From Acidobacteriota bacterium (GTDB lineage Bacteria; Acidobacteriota; G020349885), in assembly GCA_020349885.1 (NCBI GenBank), contig CP070701.1, positions 1,481,678-1,545,677 of the forward strand: a stretch of DNA of 64,000 nt, read 5' to 3'. Positions 24,900-33,138 of the stretch are shown here, piece by piece. The translations under genes were made by a program, and so were the position numbers. Below the pieces are notes generated by a model that had not been told where the DNA came from, ran no database searches, and worked only from the letters and a program-made list of their open reading frames with translations. Positions within the stretch are counted from its first letter, which is position 1; the number at the start of each line of letters is the position of its first letter.

Positions 24900-26237
24900 G
24901 TGGCCAGAAAGCGCATCTTGATCATGGGCGCCGCCGGGCGCGACTTCCATAACTTCAACGCCTTCTTCCGCAGCCGGCGCGACTACGAGGTCGTTGCCTT
25001 CACCGCCACCCAGATTCCCAACATAGAGGGCCGCCGCTACCCGGCGTCGCTCGCCGGTCGCCTTTACCCGAAGGGGATTCCCATCTACCCCGAGTCGCGC
25101 CTCGAGGAGCTCGTCCGAAAGCTCAAGGTGGACCAGGTGGTTTTCTCCTACAGCGACGTCTCGCACGAGCACGTCATGCACCTCGCGTCGAAGGTCATCG
25201 CCTGCGGCACCGATTTCCGTCTCATGGGCACTAGGCACACGGCTGTGCGGGCAAAGAAAGTGCCCGTCGTCACGGTGACGGCGGTGCGCACGGGCTGCGG
25301 CAAGAGCCAGACGACGCGCAAGGTGGCGCTGGAGCTTCAAGCCCTGGGCTACCGCCGCGTGGTGGTGGTGCGCCATCCCATGCCCTACGGCAACCTCGAG
25401 CGCCAGGCCGTGCAGCGCTTCAAGACCCTCGAGGACCTCGCCCGGCATGACTGCACCATCGAGGAGCGCGAGGAGTACGAGCCCCACATCCGCCGCGGCA
25501 CCGTGGTCTACGCCGGCGTGGACTACGAAAAAATTCTCCGGCGCGCCGAGCGCGAGGCCGACGTCATCGTCTGGGACGGCGGCAACAACGACCTGCCGTT
25601 CTACGAGGGCACGCGCACGCTCGACATCGTGGTCGTCGACCCGCACCGGGCGGGGCACGAGGTTTTGTACCACCCCGGCGAGGCCAACCTGCGCCGCGCC
25701 GACGTCATCGTCATCAACAAGATGGCGACCGCCAAGGCGGAGGACGTTCGCCTGGTTAAGAAGAACATCCGCGCCGCGAACCCCGGCGCCGTCGTGGTCC
25801 GAGCCGACTCGCCCATCTTCGTGGAGGACGGAAGGAGGCTGCGCCGAAAGCGCGTCCTCGTCGTCGAGGACGGCCCCACGCTCACGCACGGGGGGATGGC
25901 GTACGGCGCCGGCGTCATCGCCGCGCGGCAGTACGGGGCAAAGACGCTCGTGGATCCCAGAAAATACGCCGTCCGGTCCATCAAAGAGACCTTCAAGAAA
26001 TACCCGCACATCGGAAAACTCCTTCCCGCCATGGGCTACGGGAAGAGGCAGGTGCTCGATTTGGAGAAAACCATCAGCCGCACGCCCTGCGACGTAGTCC
26101 TCATCGGCACGCCCGTGGACCTGCGCCGCCTGCTGCGGATCGACAAGCCGGCCATGCGCGCCACCTACAAGCTCGCCGAGATCGGCAGGCCCACGCTGCG
26201 GGAAATTCTCCGGAAGTTCGGCTTCAAGGGTCGTTAA
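24900..26237 (+). CDS. Cyclic 2,3-diphosphoglycerate synthetase-like P-loop protein
   Basis: 445 residues, GTG start. N-terminal Rossmann-like segment (RILIMGAAGRDFHNFNAFF), then a P-loop TAVRTGCGKSQTTRK (Lys135) and later VIVWDGGNNDLPFY and DVIVINKMATA, the pattern of the protein family annotated as cyclic 2,3-diphosphoglycerate synthetase / GTPase. The archaeal founder makes a thermoprotective metabolite; bacterial members are mostly uncharacterised, so the substrate is open. The neighbouring aminotransferase is the only hint of pathway. Confidence 0.8.
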   Translation: MARKRILIMGAAGRDFHNFNAFFRSRRDYEVVAFTATQIPNIEGRRYPASLAGRLYPKGIPIYPESRLEELVRKLKVDQVVFSYSDVSHEHVMHLASKVIACGTDFRLMGTRHTAVRAKKVPVVTVTAVRTGCGKSQTTRKVALELQALGYRRVVVVRHPMPYGNLERQAVQRFKTLEDLARHDCTIEEREEYEPHIRRGTVVYAGVDYEKILRRAEREADVIVWDGGNNDLPFYEGTRTLDIVVVDPHRAGHEVLYHPGEANLRRADVIVINKMATAKAEDVRLVKKNIRAANPGAVVVRADSPIFVEDGRRLRRKRVLVVEDGPTLTHGGMAYGAGVIAARQYGAKTLVDPRKYAVRSIKETFKKYPHIGKLLPAMGYGKRQVLDLEKTISRTPCDVVLIGTPVDLRRLLRIDKPAMRATYKLAEIGRPTLREILRKFGFKGR

Positions 26238-26311
26238 ATCGCCGTAGCAGTCTCCCGCCCGCAACGGGAAACCCTTGAGATTTACCGCCCCGGCGGCGTA
26301 AACTTTCGGTG

Positions 26312-28324
26312 ATGGCCACAAAGGCAGAAGCCGCGCCGCCGTTCCGGGTCGGGCAAGCCGCGCCGGGCGAAGCCGTGGCCCCCGGGCCGGCGGGGGACGC
26401 ATTGAAGAGGATTTTCGCGCCTGACGGCGCGCTCGCGCGGACCCACGGGCGCTTCGAGTTCAGGCCGAGGCAGCTCGAGATGGCGCGGCTCGTCGAGCGG
26501 GCCATTTTCGAAAAGCGCCACGCGCTCCTCGAAGCCGAGACCGGCATCGGAAAAACCCTTGCTTACCTTGCACCCGCCCTCATGTCGGGGAAAAAAACCG
26601 TCGTCTCGACGAGCACCAAGACGCTCCAGAGCCAGCTCTGGGAAAAGGATATTCCGCTCCTGCGCAGCGTGCTCGATGTGGACTTCGAGGCGGCGCTTTT
26701 GAAGGGGCGAAAGAATTACCTGTGCCTGTGGCGGATGCGGGAGGCGCACGAGCGGGCGCTTTTTCATACGAGCGAGGAGGCCGGGGCGTTCGGGGCCGTG
26801 CGCGCCTGGGCGGACGAGACGGGGACGGGACATATTTCCGAAATGGCCGCCCTTGCGGAAGATTCTCCCCTCTGGGAGCGCCTCACGGTGTCGAGCGAGG
26901 AATGCCTCGGGAGCAAGTGCCCCTTTTACGACGACTGCTTCGTCACCCGCGCGCGCGCCAGGGCGCTTCCCGCCGACCTGATCGTCGTCAACCACCACCT
27001 CTACGTCGCCGACCTGGCCGTGCGCGACACGCGGTTCGGAAAAATCATTCCCGACCACGACGTCGTCGTGTTCGACGAGGCGCACACGCTGGAGCGCGTG
27101 GCCACGCAGTTCTTCGGCGTAAGCGTGGCGCGCGGCGCGTACGCCCGGTTCGCGGCCGACGCGCGCAAGCGCCTCGCGCCCCCTCGCTCGGAGGCCGAGA
27201 AAGAAGGTCACGAAAAAGACGCCGCGCTTCTCTCGGAGCTCGAGGAGGCCGCCTTCGCCTATTTCGACCGCCGCGCTCCCTCGGACTTCGCCCAGCGCGC
27301 GCCGCTTCAACCCCATGCGGACGAGGCGGAGTTCCTGCACCTGCACGAGCGGATGCGGGACGCGCTCGCGCGCCTGGAGGCGCGGGCGGGCGCCGCCGGA
27401 AGCGATGCCGAGGCGCTTCTCGAGCGCGGCGCCGACCTGCTCGGGCGCACGGAGTTTCTGGCTTCCGCGAGCGACGGGAATTTCGCGTACTTCGTCGAGA
27501 CCTCGGAGCGCACGCTCATCCTGCGCGCCTATCCCATCGAGGTGGGGCCGCTTCTCGCCGAGCGCGTCTTCGCGCCCCCCAAGACGGCCGTCCTCACCTC
27601 GGCGACCCTCACGGTGGGCGGCACCTTCGACTTCGTGCGCTCCCGCCTGGGCGCTCCGGAGGAGAGTCTTTCGCAATCCTTCGAGAGCCAGTTCGACTAC
27701 GCCGAGCAGTCGCTCCTTTACGTGCCGACGCGCCTTCCCGCGCCCAACGCCCGCGACGCGTTCCTCGAAGGCGCCGCTGGGGAGGCGCGCGCGCTGGTCG
27801 AGGCGGCCCGGGGGCGGACGTTTCTCCTCTTTACGAGCTTCGGCTACCTGGAGGCCATCTACGAGCGGCTGCGCGGCCCGCTGAAATCTTTTCGGCTTTT
27901 CCGGCAGGGCGACGCCCCGCGCGAGCGCATCCTGGAAGAATTCCGCGAGACGGAAGGGGCCGTCCTGTTCGGCACCGCTTCGTTCTGGGAGGGCGTGGAC
28001 ATCCAGGGCGACGCGCTCGTTGCGGTCGTCGTGGACCGGTTGCCCTTCGAGGTTCCCGACGACCCGCTTTTGAAGGCGCGCCTCGCCCGGGTCGAGGCGG
28101 CCGGAAAAAACCCCTTCTGGGACTACCAGGTGCCGCAGGCGGCGCTTTCGCTCAAGCAGGGCCTCGGGCGCCTGATTCGAAGCCGCACCGACCGCGGCGT
28201 CCTGTGCGTGCTCGACAGCCGCATCGTCAAGCGGGCCTACGGCAAGGTTTTTCTCAAAACGCTTCCCCCGTGCCGCCTCACGAGCCGCCGCGAGGAAGCG
28301 CTCGGCTTCCTGCACCAATGCTGA
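26312..28324 (+). CDS. DinG/XPD-type ATP-dependent DNA helicase
   Basis: 670 residues from ATG 26312 (a GTG lies immediately before). Superfamily 2 helicase of the iron-sulphur XPD/DinG class. Walker A is AETGIGKTLAYLAPAL; STSTKTLQSQLWEKD is motif Ia; the iron-sulphur region supplies Cys in YLCLWRM and CLGSKCPFYDDCF; then PADLIVVNHHL, VVFDEAHTLE (DEAH box), the C-terminal SFWEGVDIQGDAL and QGLGRLIRSRTDRG. All helicase motifs are complete. Unwinds DNA with 5'-3' polarity in known members. YoaA/DinG distinction cannot be made here. Confidence 0.9.
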   Translation: MATKAEAAPPFRVGQAAPGEAVAPGPAGDALKRIFAPDGALARTHGRFEFRPRQLEMARLVERAIFEKRHALLEAETGIGKTLAYLAPALMSGKKTVVSTSTKTLQSQLWEKDIPLLRSVLDVDFEAALLKGRKNYLCLWRMREAHERALFHTSEEAGAFGAVRAWADETGTGHISEMAALAEDSPLWERLTVSSEECLGSKCPFYDDCFVTRARARALPADLIVVNHHLYVADLAVRDTRFGKIIPDHDVVVFDEAHTLERVATQFFGVSVARGAYARFAADARKRLAPPRSEAEKEGHEKDAALLSELEEAAFAYFDRRAPSDFAQRAPLQPHADEAEFLHLHERMRDALARLEARAGAAGSDAEALLERGADLLGRTEFLASASDGNFAYFVETSERTLILRAYPIEVGPLLAERVFAPPKTAVLTSATLTVGGTFDFVRSRLGAPEESLSQSFESQFDYAEQSLLYVPTRLPAPNARDAFLEGAAGEARALVEAARGRTFLLFTSFGYLEAIYERLRGPLKSFRLFRQGDAPRERILEEFRETEGAVLFGTASFWEGVDIQGDALVAVVVDRLPFEVPDDPLLKARLARVEAAGKNPFWDYQVPQAALSLKQGLGRLIRSRTDRGVLCVLDSRIVKRAYGKVFLKTLPPCRLTSRREEALGFLHQC

Positions 28325-28333
28325 GGCAAGGCC

Positions 28334-28428
28334 GGTCGATGGTCGACGGTCAACGGTCGATGGTCAGACTATTTCGGCCAATAGAACAGGACCATCGACT
28401 ATCGACCATCGACTATCAACCGTCGAGG
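28334..28428. repeat. Inverted array of short repeats after the DinG-type helicase gene
   Basis: Left arm: GGTCGATGGTCGACGGTC and AACGGTCGATGGTC. Right arm, after a ~30-base loop: GACCATCGACTATCGACC and ATCGACTATCAACCGTC. The right arm is close to the reverse complement of the left. The likely start codon of the next gene lies in the left arm. Confidence 0.7.
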
Positions 28429-29397
28429 GCGGCGTCTTTCGTCTTTTGTCTTTTGACGCTCGCTCTCTGCTCCGCGCCTCTGCGTTCAGACGAGCGCCCC
28501 TCGCTCGTTCTTGTCTGCGACACCGAGCGCGGTTTCGGCGAGATAATAGAGCTCCCGCACGTCCGGCGTGAGAGCGCGTCGTTCAACGCGTGGGTGAATC
28601 GCGAGAACGAGCGCATCAAGGCCGAGCAGGAGGCGCTCCACCGGCTGCGCCGCGAGGTGGAGGAGCTTCGCGACATGGGGCTTTCGGAAGAAGCGCGGGC
28701 GCTCGAGGAAACGTTCCTTGCGCGCCAGGGCGCCTTCGAGAAGGAATTCGAGCGTGTGGCTTCCGGGATCGCCGAGCGGCGCCTCGAGGTGCGCGACGCC
28801 ATCGAGGAACAACTCGTCTTTCTCGTTCGAGAGCTTGCCGAGGAGCGCGGGGCCGCTCTCGTTTTCGAGGACCGCGGCCAGCTTGTCATCTACAGCACCG
28901 CGCTCGACGTCACCGGCGAGGTCGTCCGCCGCTACGGGGAGCGCTTCGATTCGCTCGAGTCGCCCTACTCGAAAGGCGTGCCGCCCCCGGCGGAGGCGCC
29001 GCGCGGGGAAGATCTGCTTCAGGGAATGCGGGTGTTCGAGCCGCCCCTAGTGAAAAGTCCCGAGGCGCTTCCGCCTCCCGAAGGGGGAGGGCCGGTAAGC
29101 GAAGCGGCCCTCGCCCTGGGCCGGCGGGCGCTCCTCGAGGAGGGGGACGCCGCGAAAGCGCTCCGCGTATGGGGCGCCATGCTTGAGCGTGCCGGGGGGC
29201 CGCTTTTTGCGCTCGGCACGGAGCCGCTCTGCGGCCCCGTGGACTTGAAGGCACAGGTGGAGCACGCTGGAGCGCGGGCGTTCGCTGTCGAGGACGGGGA
29301 AGGCTGCGTTCGCGTTATCAGGGAAGTATTCCGCACGAAGCAGGAGGCCGACGCGGCGCGGGAGGAGGGCAGCTGGGAAGTAGTGAGGCTGAAGTAG
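28360..29397 (+). CDS. Secreted OmpH/Skp-like coiled-coil protein
   Basis: 345 residues if the ATG at 28360 is used; another ATG at 28339 is in frame and both lie in the repeat array, so the true start is uncertain. A hydrophobic segment (ASFVFCLLTLALCSAPLRS) acts as signal peptide at residues about 25-45. Residues about 70-165 form a long charged helix (NRENERIKAEQEALHRLRREVEEL, FEKEFERVASGIAERRLEVRD) ending in ALVFEDRGQLVIYS, the arrangement of OmpH/Skp chaperones (helical arms plus small beta body). The C-terminal ~130 residues are an extra Pro/Gly-rich and SPOR-like part (TKQEADAAREEGSWEVVRL). Probably periplasmic. Confidence 0.65.
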   Translation: MVRLFRPIEQDHRLSTIDYQPSRAASFVFCLLTLALCSAPLRSDERPSLVLVCDTERGFGEIIELPHVRRESASFNAWVNRENERIKAEQEALHRLRREVEELRDMGLSEEARALEETFLARQGAFEKEFERVASGIAERRLEVRDAIEEQLVFLVRELAEERGAALVFEDRGQLVIYSTALDVTGEVVRRYGERFDSLESPYSKGVPPPAEAPRGEDLLQGMRVFEPPLVKSPEALPPPEGGGPVSEAALALGRRALLEEGDAAKALRVWGAMLERAGGPLFALGTEPLCGPVDLKAQVEHAGARAFAVEDGEGCVRVIREVFRTKQEADAAREEGSWEVVRLK

Positions 29398-29550
29398 GGG
29401 GGCTGCTCTGTCGAAAAGCTTTCCACAAGACAACGTACAACGGTGTAAAGTTGGAAATAAGCAATGCGCTCAGCAACCCTAACAAAGAAGGGTAAGACAA
29501 ACAGAGCTTCTTTGTTGAGATTCTAAAATGCCTGGTTGAATGTCCGCATG

Positions 29551-29757
29551 CTATTGTGAATCGAGCTCCTTTTCTTCCTCCTCCTTCTTTCGCTCTTGCC
29601 TCTTGTTATACTCCGTGGCGACGTGGAGCACGATGCAAAGTGCCACCAATAGGCCAATCATTACCCAGTGGGGGATGCTTCCAATAACCCACAACACTGC
29701 GCCCACAATCAGAAGCAGCAGGATCGATTCCTTCGTGTAGACGATTCGCTTTTTCAT
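29551..29757 (-). CDS. Small two-segment membrane protein
   Basis: 68 residues. Two hydrophobic segments (ILLLLIVGAVLWVIGSI and WVMIGLLVALCIVLHVA) separated by PHW, then a charged tail (KRQERKKEEEEKE). AT-rich like its surroundings. No strong ribosome-binding site and no family recognised, but the clean membrane pattern supports a real gene. Confidence 0.5.
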   Translation of the reverse strand: MKKRIVYTKESILLLLIVGAVLWVIGSIPHWVMIGLLVALCIVLHVATEYNKRQERKKEEEEKELDSQ

Positions 29758-29885
29758 GGGACTGACCTACACTCTATCACTTATATTTTTTCTTAAACAA
29801 CTCGGGGCACTCGTCGCGTGTCCTTGCGCTGTTGTTTAAGTAAGCGGGACTCGTTCAGAGCGCTCGGGGGACAGGAACTGGCCAA

Positions 29886-29902
29886 CCCCGACGAAGTCGG
29901 GG
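29886..29902. repeat. Perfect CCCCGAC...GTCGGGG hairpin
   Basis: Seven-base perfect stem, three-base loop GAA. Flanked by AA before and CAAG after, as in the related copy at 30532-30549. Confidence 0.6.
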
Positions 29903-30024
29903 CAAGTCTTTCTCGTAGTGGTTTGAAGGCGCGGGGTGCTCGCCTTCGCGCAGCTAGGCTTCGGCGGAGCGAGGTAGCCCGCGCCCTAAAAAAATCCGGT
30001 AAACTCCAACGCACGCATGCGCTC

Positions 30025-30155
30025 CCCCGCGCGTCATCCCGACCGAAGCGGAGGGATCGGTTTTCTTGTAGCGTGAGAAGACGATTCCTCGACTACGGCC
30101 TTCTCGCCGCGCAAGCGCTGGCGCAGGGATCGGCCTCCGCTCGGAATGACACGAG
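30025..30155. repeat. Large imperfect inverted repeat (GTCATCCCGACCGAAG type)
   Basis: Left end GTCATCCCGACCGAAGCGGA, right end GGATCGGCCTCCGCTCGGAA followed by TGACAC. The arms pair imperfectly and enclose about 75 bases. Confidence 0.5.
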
Positions 30156-30170
30156 AGGGGCGGGCGGCAA

Positions 30171-30250
30171 AATCCGGCACATGCGGCAAAAGCGGCAAGA
30201 ACGGCAAAAGCGGCAAGAACGGCAAAAACGGCAAATCCGGCAAAATCCTT
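30171..30250. repeat. Tandem nine-base repeat CGGCAARAN
   Basis: About nine copies in a row (CGGCAAAAG, CGGCAAGAA and close variants) with a period of nine bases, ending just before TTGACAAATC. Non-coding as far as can be seen. Confidence 0.65.
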
Positions 30251-30375
30251 GACAAATCGCCGGGGTGGCATACATGGAGAAGTATGGAGTAAGGAGTATG
30301 GTCATGAAGAACGTAGAACGATAGGACGATGAACGTAAAGCCGGGAAAGAAAAACTTTTTAAAAAAGGGCGATTC

Positions 30376-30515
30376 TACAAAACAAAGCCTACAAATCGCG
30401 TCAACAAAGGATTTTTAAATTGGCCCTAGGAACAAAGCCACTAAGTCGCGTGGATAAAGGATTTTTTAAAACTCAAACAAAGCCGCTAAGTATATATGAA
30501 TAAAGACTTTTTTGA
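30376..30515. repeat. Three 45-50-bp imperfect direct repeats, AT-rich
   Basis: Each copy starts AACAAAGCC (30381, 30431, 30476), continues with (T/C)AA(A/G)T and ends with AAAGGATTTTT or AAAGACTTTT. Confidence 0.6.
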
Positions 30516-30603
30516 TTTCTCCGGGAACGAACCCCAACTAAAATCGGGGCAAGCTTTAGCCGGAATAAACCTCAGGCGGGCGTTCGCGAACGGAAGACTT
30601 CTT

Positions 30604-32250
30604 CTAGGACGCCTTCCTTTTCTTGCGGTGCTCGTAGGCGGCGCCGATGAACGACGCGAAAAGGGGCTGCGGGACGAGCGGGCGCGACTTGAACTCCGGG
30701 TGGAACTGGCAGGCCAGGAACCACGGGTGGTCGGGAATTTCCACGATCTCGACGAGTTTCCCGTCGGGCGACATTCCCGAAAAGCGCAGGCCCGCCTCCC
30801 GGAGGCGCGGCACGAACTCGGGATTGCACTCGTAGCGGTGGCGGTGGCGCTCGCTTATCTCCGGCACCTCGTAGATCGACTCCGCGAGGGAGTTCTTCTC
30901 CAGGCGGCAGGGGTAGGCCCCGAGGCGCATCGTGCCGCCCATCTCCTCGACGCCGAGGAGGTCGCGGAGCTTGAAGACGAGCTTGTGCGGGGCGTTTTCG
31001 TCGAACTCCGTGGAGTTCGCGCCCTTGATGCCGCACACGTTGCGCCCGAACTCGATGACGGCGCACTGGGCGCCGAGGCAGATTCCGAAGAACGGCACCT
31101 TTTGCTCGCGCGCGTGGCGGACGGCGGAAATTTTTCCCTCGATTCCGCGCTCGCCGAACCCCCCCGGAACCAGGATGCCGTCCAAGTGACTCAGAGCCTC
31201 GGCCGTGTTTCCGTCCCTCAGGGCCTCGGCGTCCACCCACTCGAGGCGCGTCCGCAACTTGTGGGCGAAGCCGCCGTGCGCGAGCGCCTCGTTCAGGCTC
31301 TTGTAGGAGTCCTCGTAGCCGACGTACTTTCCGACGACGCCGATGACCACCTCGTCGCGGGGGTGCTTTATCTCGTGCACCAGCGTCTCCCATTCCGAGA
31401 GGTTCGCGTGGGAGGGCGGCAGGTTGAGCTCCTTCGTGATGATGGAGTCGAGGCCTTCCTTATGAAGCGCGAGCGGCACCTCGTAGACGCTTTCCACGTC
31501 CTGCGCCGTGATGACGGCCTCGGGCGGGACGTTGCAGAAGAGGGCGATCTTCGCCTTGAGCTCCGCGGGAAGCGGCCGGTCGGCGCGGCAGAGGAGCGCG
31601 TCGGGCTGGATGCCGATGGCGCGCAGGTCGCGCACCGTGTGCTGCGTGGGCTTGGTCTTGAGCTCCTTCGCCACCGCGATGTAGGGAACGAGTGTCAGGT
31701 GGATGAAAAGGGCGTTGGAGGGCCCCACCTCGTAGCGGAATTGCCGTATCGCCTCGAGGAAGGGAAGGGACTCGATGTCGCCCACCGTGCCCCCCACCTC
31801 GACGATGAGAATGTCGTTGTCCTGCGCGGCGCTCTCGACGGCGTACTTGATTTCCTCCGTCACGTGCGGCACCACCTGGACGGTTTTTCCGAGATAGTCT
31901 CCCTTGCGCTCTTTTTTGAGGATCGATTCGTAGACCTGCCCCGTCGTGAAGTTGCTCGCCTTGGAGGTGCGGTGCGCCGTGAAGCGCTCGTAGTGGCCCA
32001 GGTCGAGGTCGGTCTCGGCTCCGTCGTCGGTCACGAAAACCTCGCCGTGCTGGTAGGGGCTCATCGTGCCGGGGTCGACGTTGAGGTAAGGGTCGAGCTT
32101 CTGGAGGCCCACCGTGAAGCCGCGGTGCTCGAGGAGGCAGCCGATGGAGGCCGACGCGAGGCCCTTGCCGAGCGACGAGACGACGCCGCCCGTGACGAAG
32201 ATGTATTTCGTTCCTATGACTCGCTTGCGGGCGTTGCGGGTGGGGGTCAT
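30604..32250 (-). CDS. pyrG: CTP synthase
   Basis: 548 residues. The open frame extends far upstream, but ATG 32250 ([22 protein letters not shown]) fits the family and overlaps the kdsB stop as ATGA. Synthetase domain: [20 protein letters not shown] with the P-loop, [32 protein letters not shown]. Glutaminase domain: GICLGAQ (nucleophile Cys), C-terminal FHPEFKSRP (His-x-Glu). Amidates UTP to CTP with glutamine. KdsB, encoded just upstream, consumes CTP, so the pairing is functionally sensible. Confidence 0.96.
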   Translation of the reverse strand: MTPTRNARKRVIGTKYIFVTGGVVSSLGKGLASASIGCLLEHRGFTVGLQKLDPYLNVDPGTMSPYQHGEVFVTDDGAETDLDLGHYERFTAHRTSKASNFTTGQVYESILKKERKGDYLGKTVQVVPHVTEEIKYAVESAAQDNDILIVEVGGTVGDIESLPFLEAIRQFRYEVGPSNALFIHLTLVPYIAVAKELKTKPTQHTVRDLRAIGIQPDALLCRADRPLPAELKAKIALFCNVPPEAVITAQDVESVYEVPLALHKEGLDSIITKELNLPPSHANLSEWETLVHEIKHPRDEVVIGVVGKYVGYEDSYKSLNEALAHGGFAHKLRTRLEWVDAEALRDGNTAEALSHLDGILVPGGFGERGIEGKISAVRHAREQKVPFFGICLGAQCAVIEFGRNVCGIKGANSTEFDENAPHKLVFKLRDLLGVEEMGGTMRLGAYPCRLEKNSLAESIYEVPEISERHRHRYECNPEFVPRLREAGLRFSGMSPDGKLVEIVEIPDHPWFLACQFHPEFKSRPLVPQPLFASFIGAAYEHRKKRKAS

Positions 32251-33014
32251 GGATTCTTTTTCATCCTCCTTTCCGCCTCCTCGACGTCCTCCTTCGTATC
32301 CACGCCGAACGGTTTTCCCGACGTCTCGGCGCAATGGATGCGGACTCCATGCTCCAAAGCGCGCAGCTGCTCCAGGCGCTCGGCCCGCTCGAGGAACGTT
32401 TCCGGCCACGAGGCCAGCTCCTGGAGGAAATCGCTCCGGTAGGCGTAGAGGCCGACATGGCGATGGAAGATCGAGGAATTGGAAATATCCCGAGGAACGC
32501 CGTCTGCCTCGCCGCGCACATAGGGCAAGGCGCGGCGGGAAAAATAGAGGGCGAAACCTTGCGAATCGACGACGACCTTGACGATGTTGGGATTGAGAAG
32601 ATCTTCCGTCGATTCGAGCGGCCTTCGGAGCGAGGCCATCTTCAGGCTCGCGTCTTTGCCGAACGGCTCGGTAATTTCCCGAATCATCGCCGCCCCGACG
32701 AACAGCTCGTCGCCCTGCACATTGACCACGATGCCGGCGGGGAGATTTTTCGAGGCCTCGGCGACGCGCTCCGTTCCCGATTTGTGGTTCGCGGACGTGA
32801 GGAAGGCCTCGCCGCCGAACGCTTGGACAGCATCCAAGACGCGAGCGTCGTCCGTGGCGACAAGAATTTTGCCCTTCCATCCCTCGGCGAGGCTTTCCCA
32901 CACGCGGCGGATGAGGGGCTTTCCCGCGACGGGGACAAGGGGTTTCCCTGGCAGGCGCTCCGAACGGTAGCGCGCGGGAATGACGACGGTCACTTCCTCT
33001 GCGGGCACAAGCAA
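32247..33014 (-). CDS. kdsB: 3-deoxy-manno-octulosonate cytidylyltransferase
   Basis: 255 residues. Activates Kdo with CTP for lipid A/LPS assembly, evidence that the cell has an LPS outer membrane. N-terminal [26 protein letters not shown] (nucleotide-binding signature), [10 protein letters not shown] (VQGDEP-like), and [18 protein letters not shown] are the family landmarks. No ATG fits: the frame opens with TTG (33014) or GTG (33008); I give the former but either may be used. The stop overlaps the pyrG start by four bases. Confidence 0.92.
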   Translation of the reverse strand: MLVPAEEVTVVIPARYRSERLPGKPLVPVAGKPLIRRVWESLAEGWKGKILVATDDARVLDAVQAFGGEAFLTSANHKSGTERVAEASKNLPAGIVVNVQGDELFVGAAMIREITEPFGKDASLKMASLRRPLESTEDLLNPNIVKVVVDSQGFALYFSRRALPYVRGEADGVPRDISNSSIFHRHVGLYAYRSDFLQELASWPETFLERAERLEQLRALEHGVRIHCAETSGKPFGVDTKEDVEEAERRMKKNP

Positions 33015-33138
33015 GCATAGCCAAGATGCTGGAAGGAGTCAAACCAATTCGGCCGGAAAAAATTTTGCCGGAAGAAATCCGTGGGCGCGCCGCACGTTTC
33101 TCCGTATAATGGCTGGAGGTCGAAACGGTCGCCTCGAA

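Larger units (their letters stand above)
29758..30603. other. Repeat-rich non-coding region
   Basis: No convincing gene in 846 bases. In order: a perfect CCCCGAC-GAA-GTCGGGG hairpin (29886-29902); an inverted pair built on TCATCCCGACCGAAGCGGAG and its degenerate complement (about 30025-30155); a tandem nine-base repeat (30171-30250); two short repeat runs GGAGTAAGGAGTATGG and GAACGATAGGACGATGAACG (about 30280-30340); three 45-50-bp direct repeats (30376-30515); CCCCAAC...TCGGGG (30532-30549); and the palindrome CGTTCGCGAACG (30581-30592) next to the pyrG stop. Confidence 0.6.

Noticed and set aside
24141..26402. A 753-residue minus-strand frame opposite the aminotransferase and P-loop genes
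   Set aside because: Spans two well-supported plus-strand genes and is low-complexity.
30171..30250. Possible CRISPR array
   Set aside because: Units are nine bases long with no spacers and there are no cas genes.
29954..30271. Short frames over the nine-base repeat
   Set aside because: They read as low-complexity phenylalanine/arginine-rich strings produced by the tandem repeat and have no start signals.
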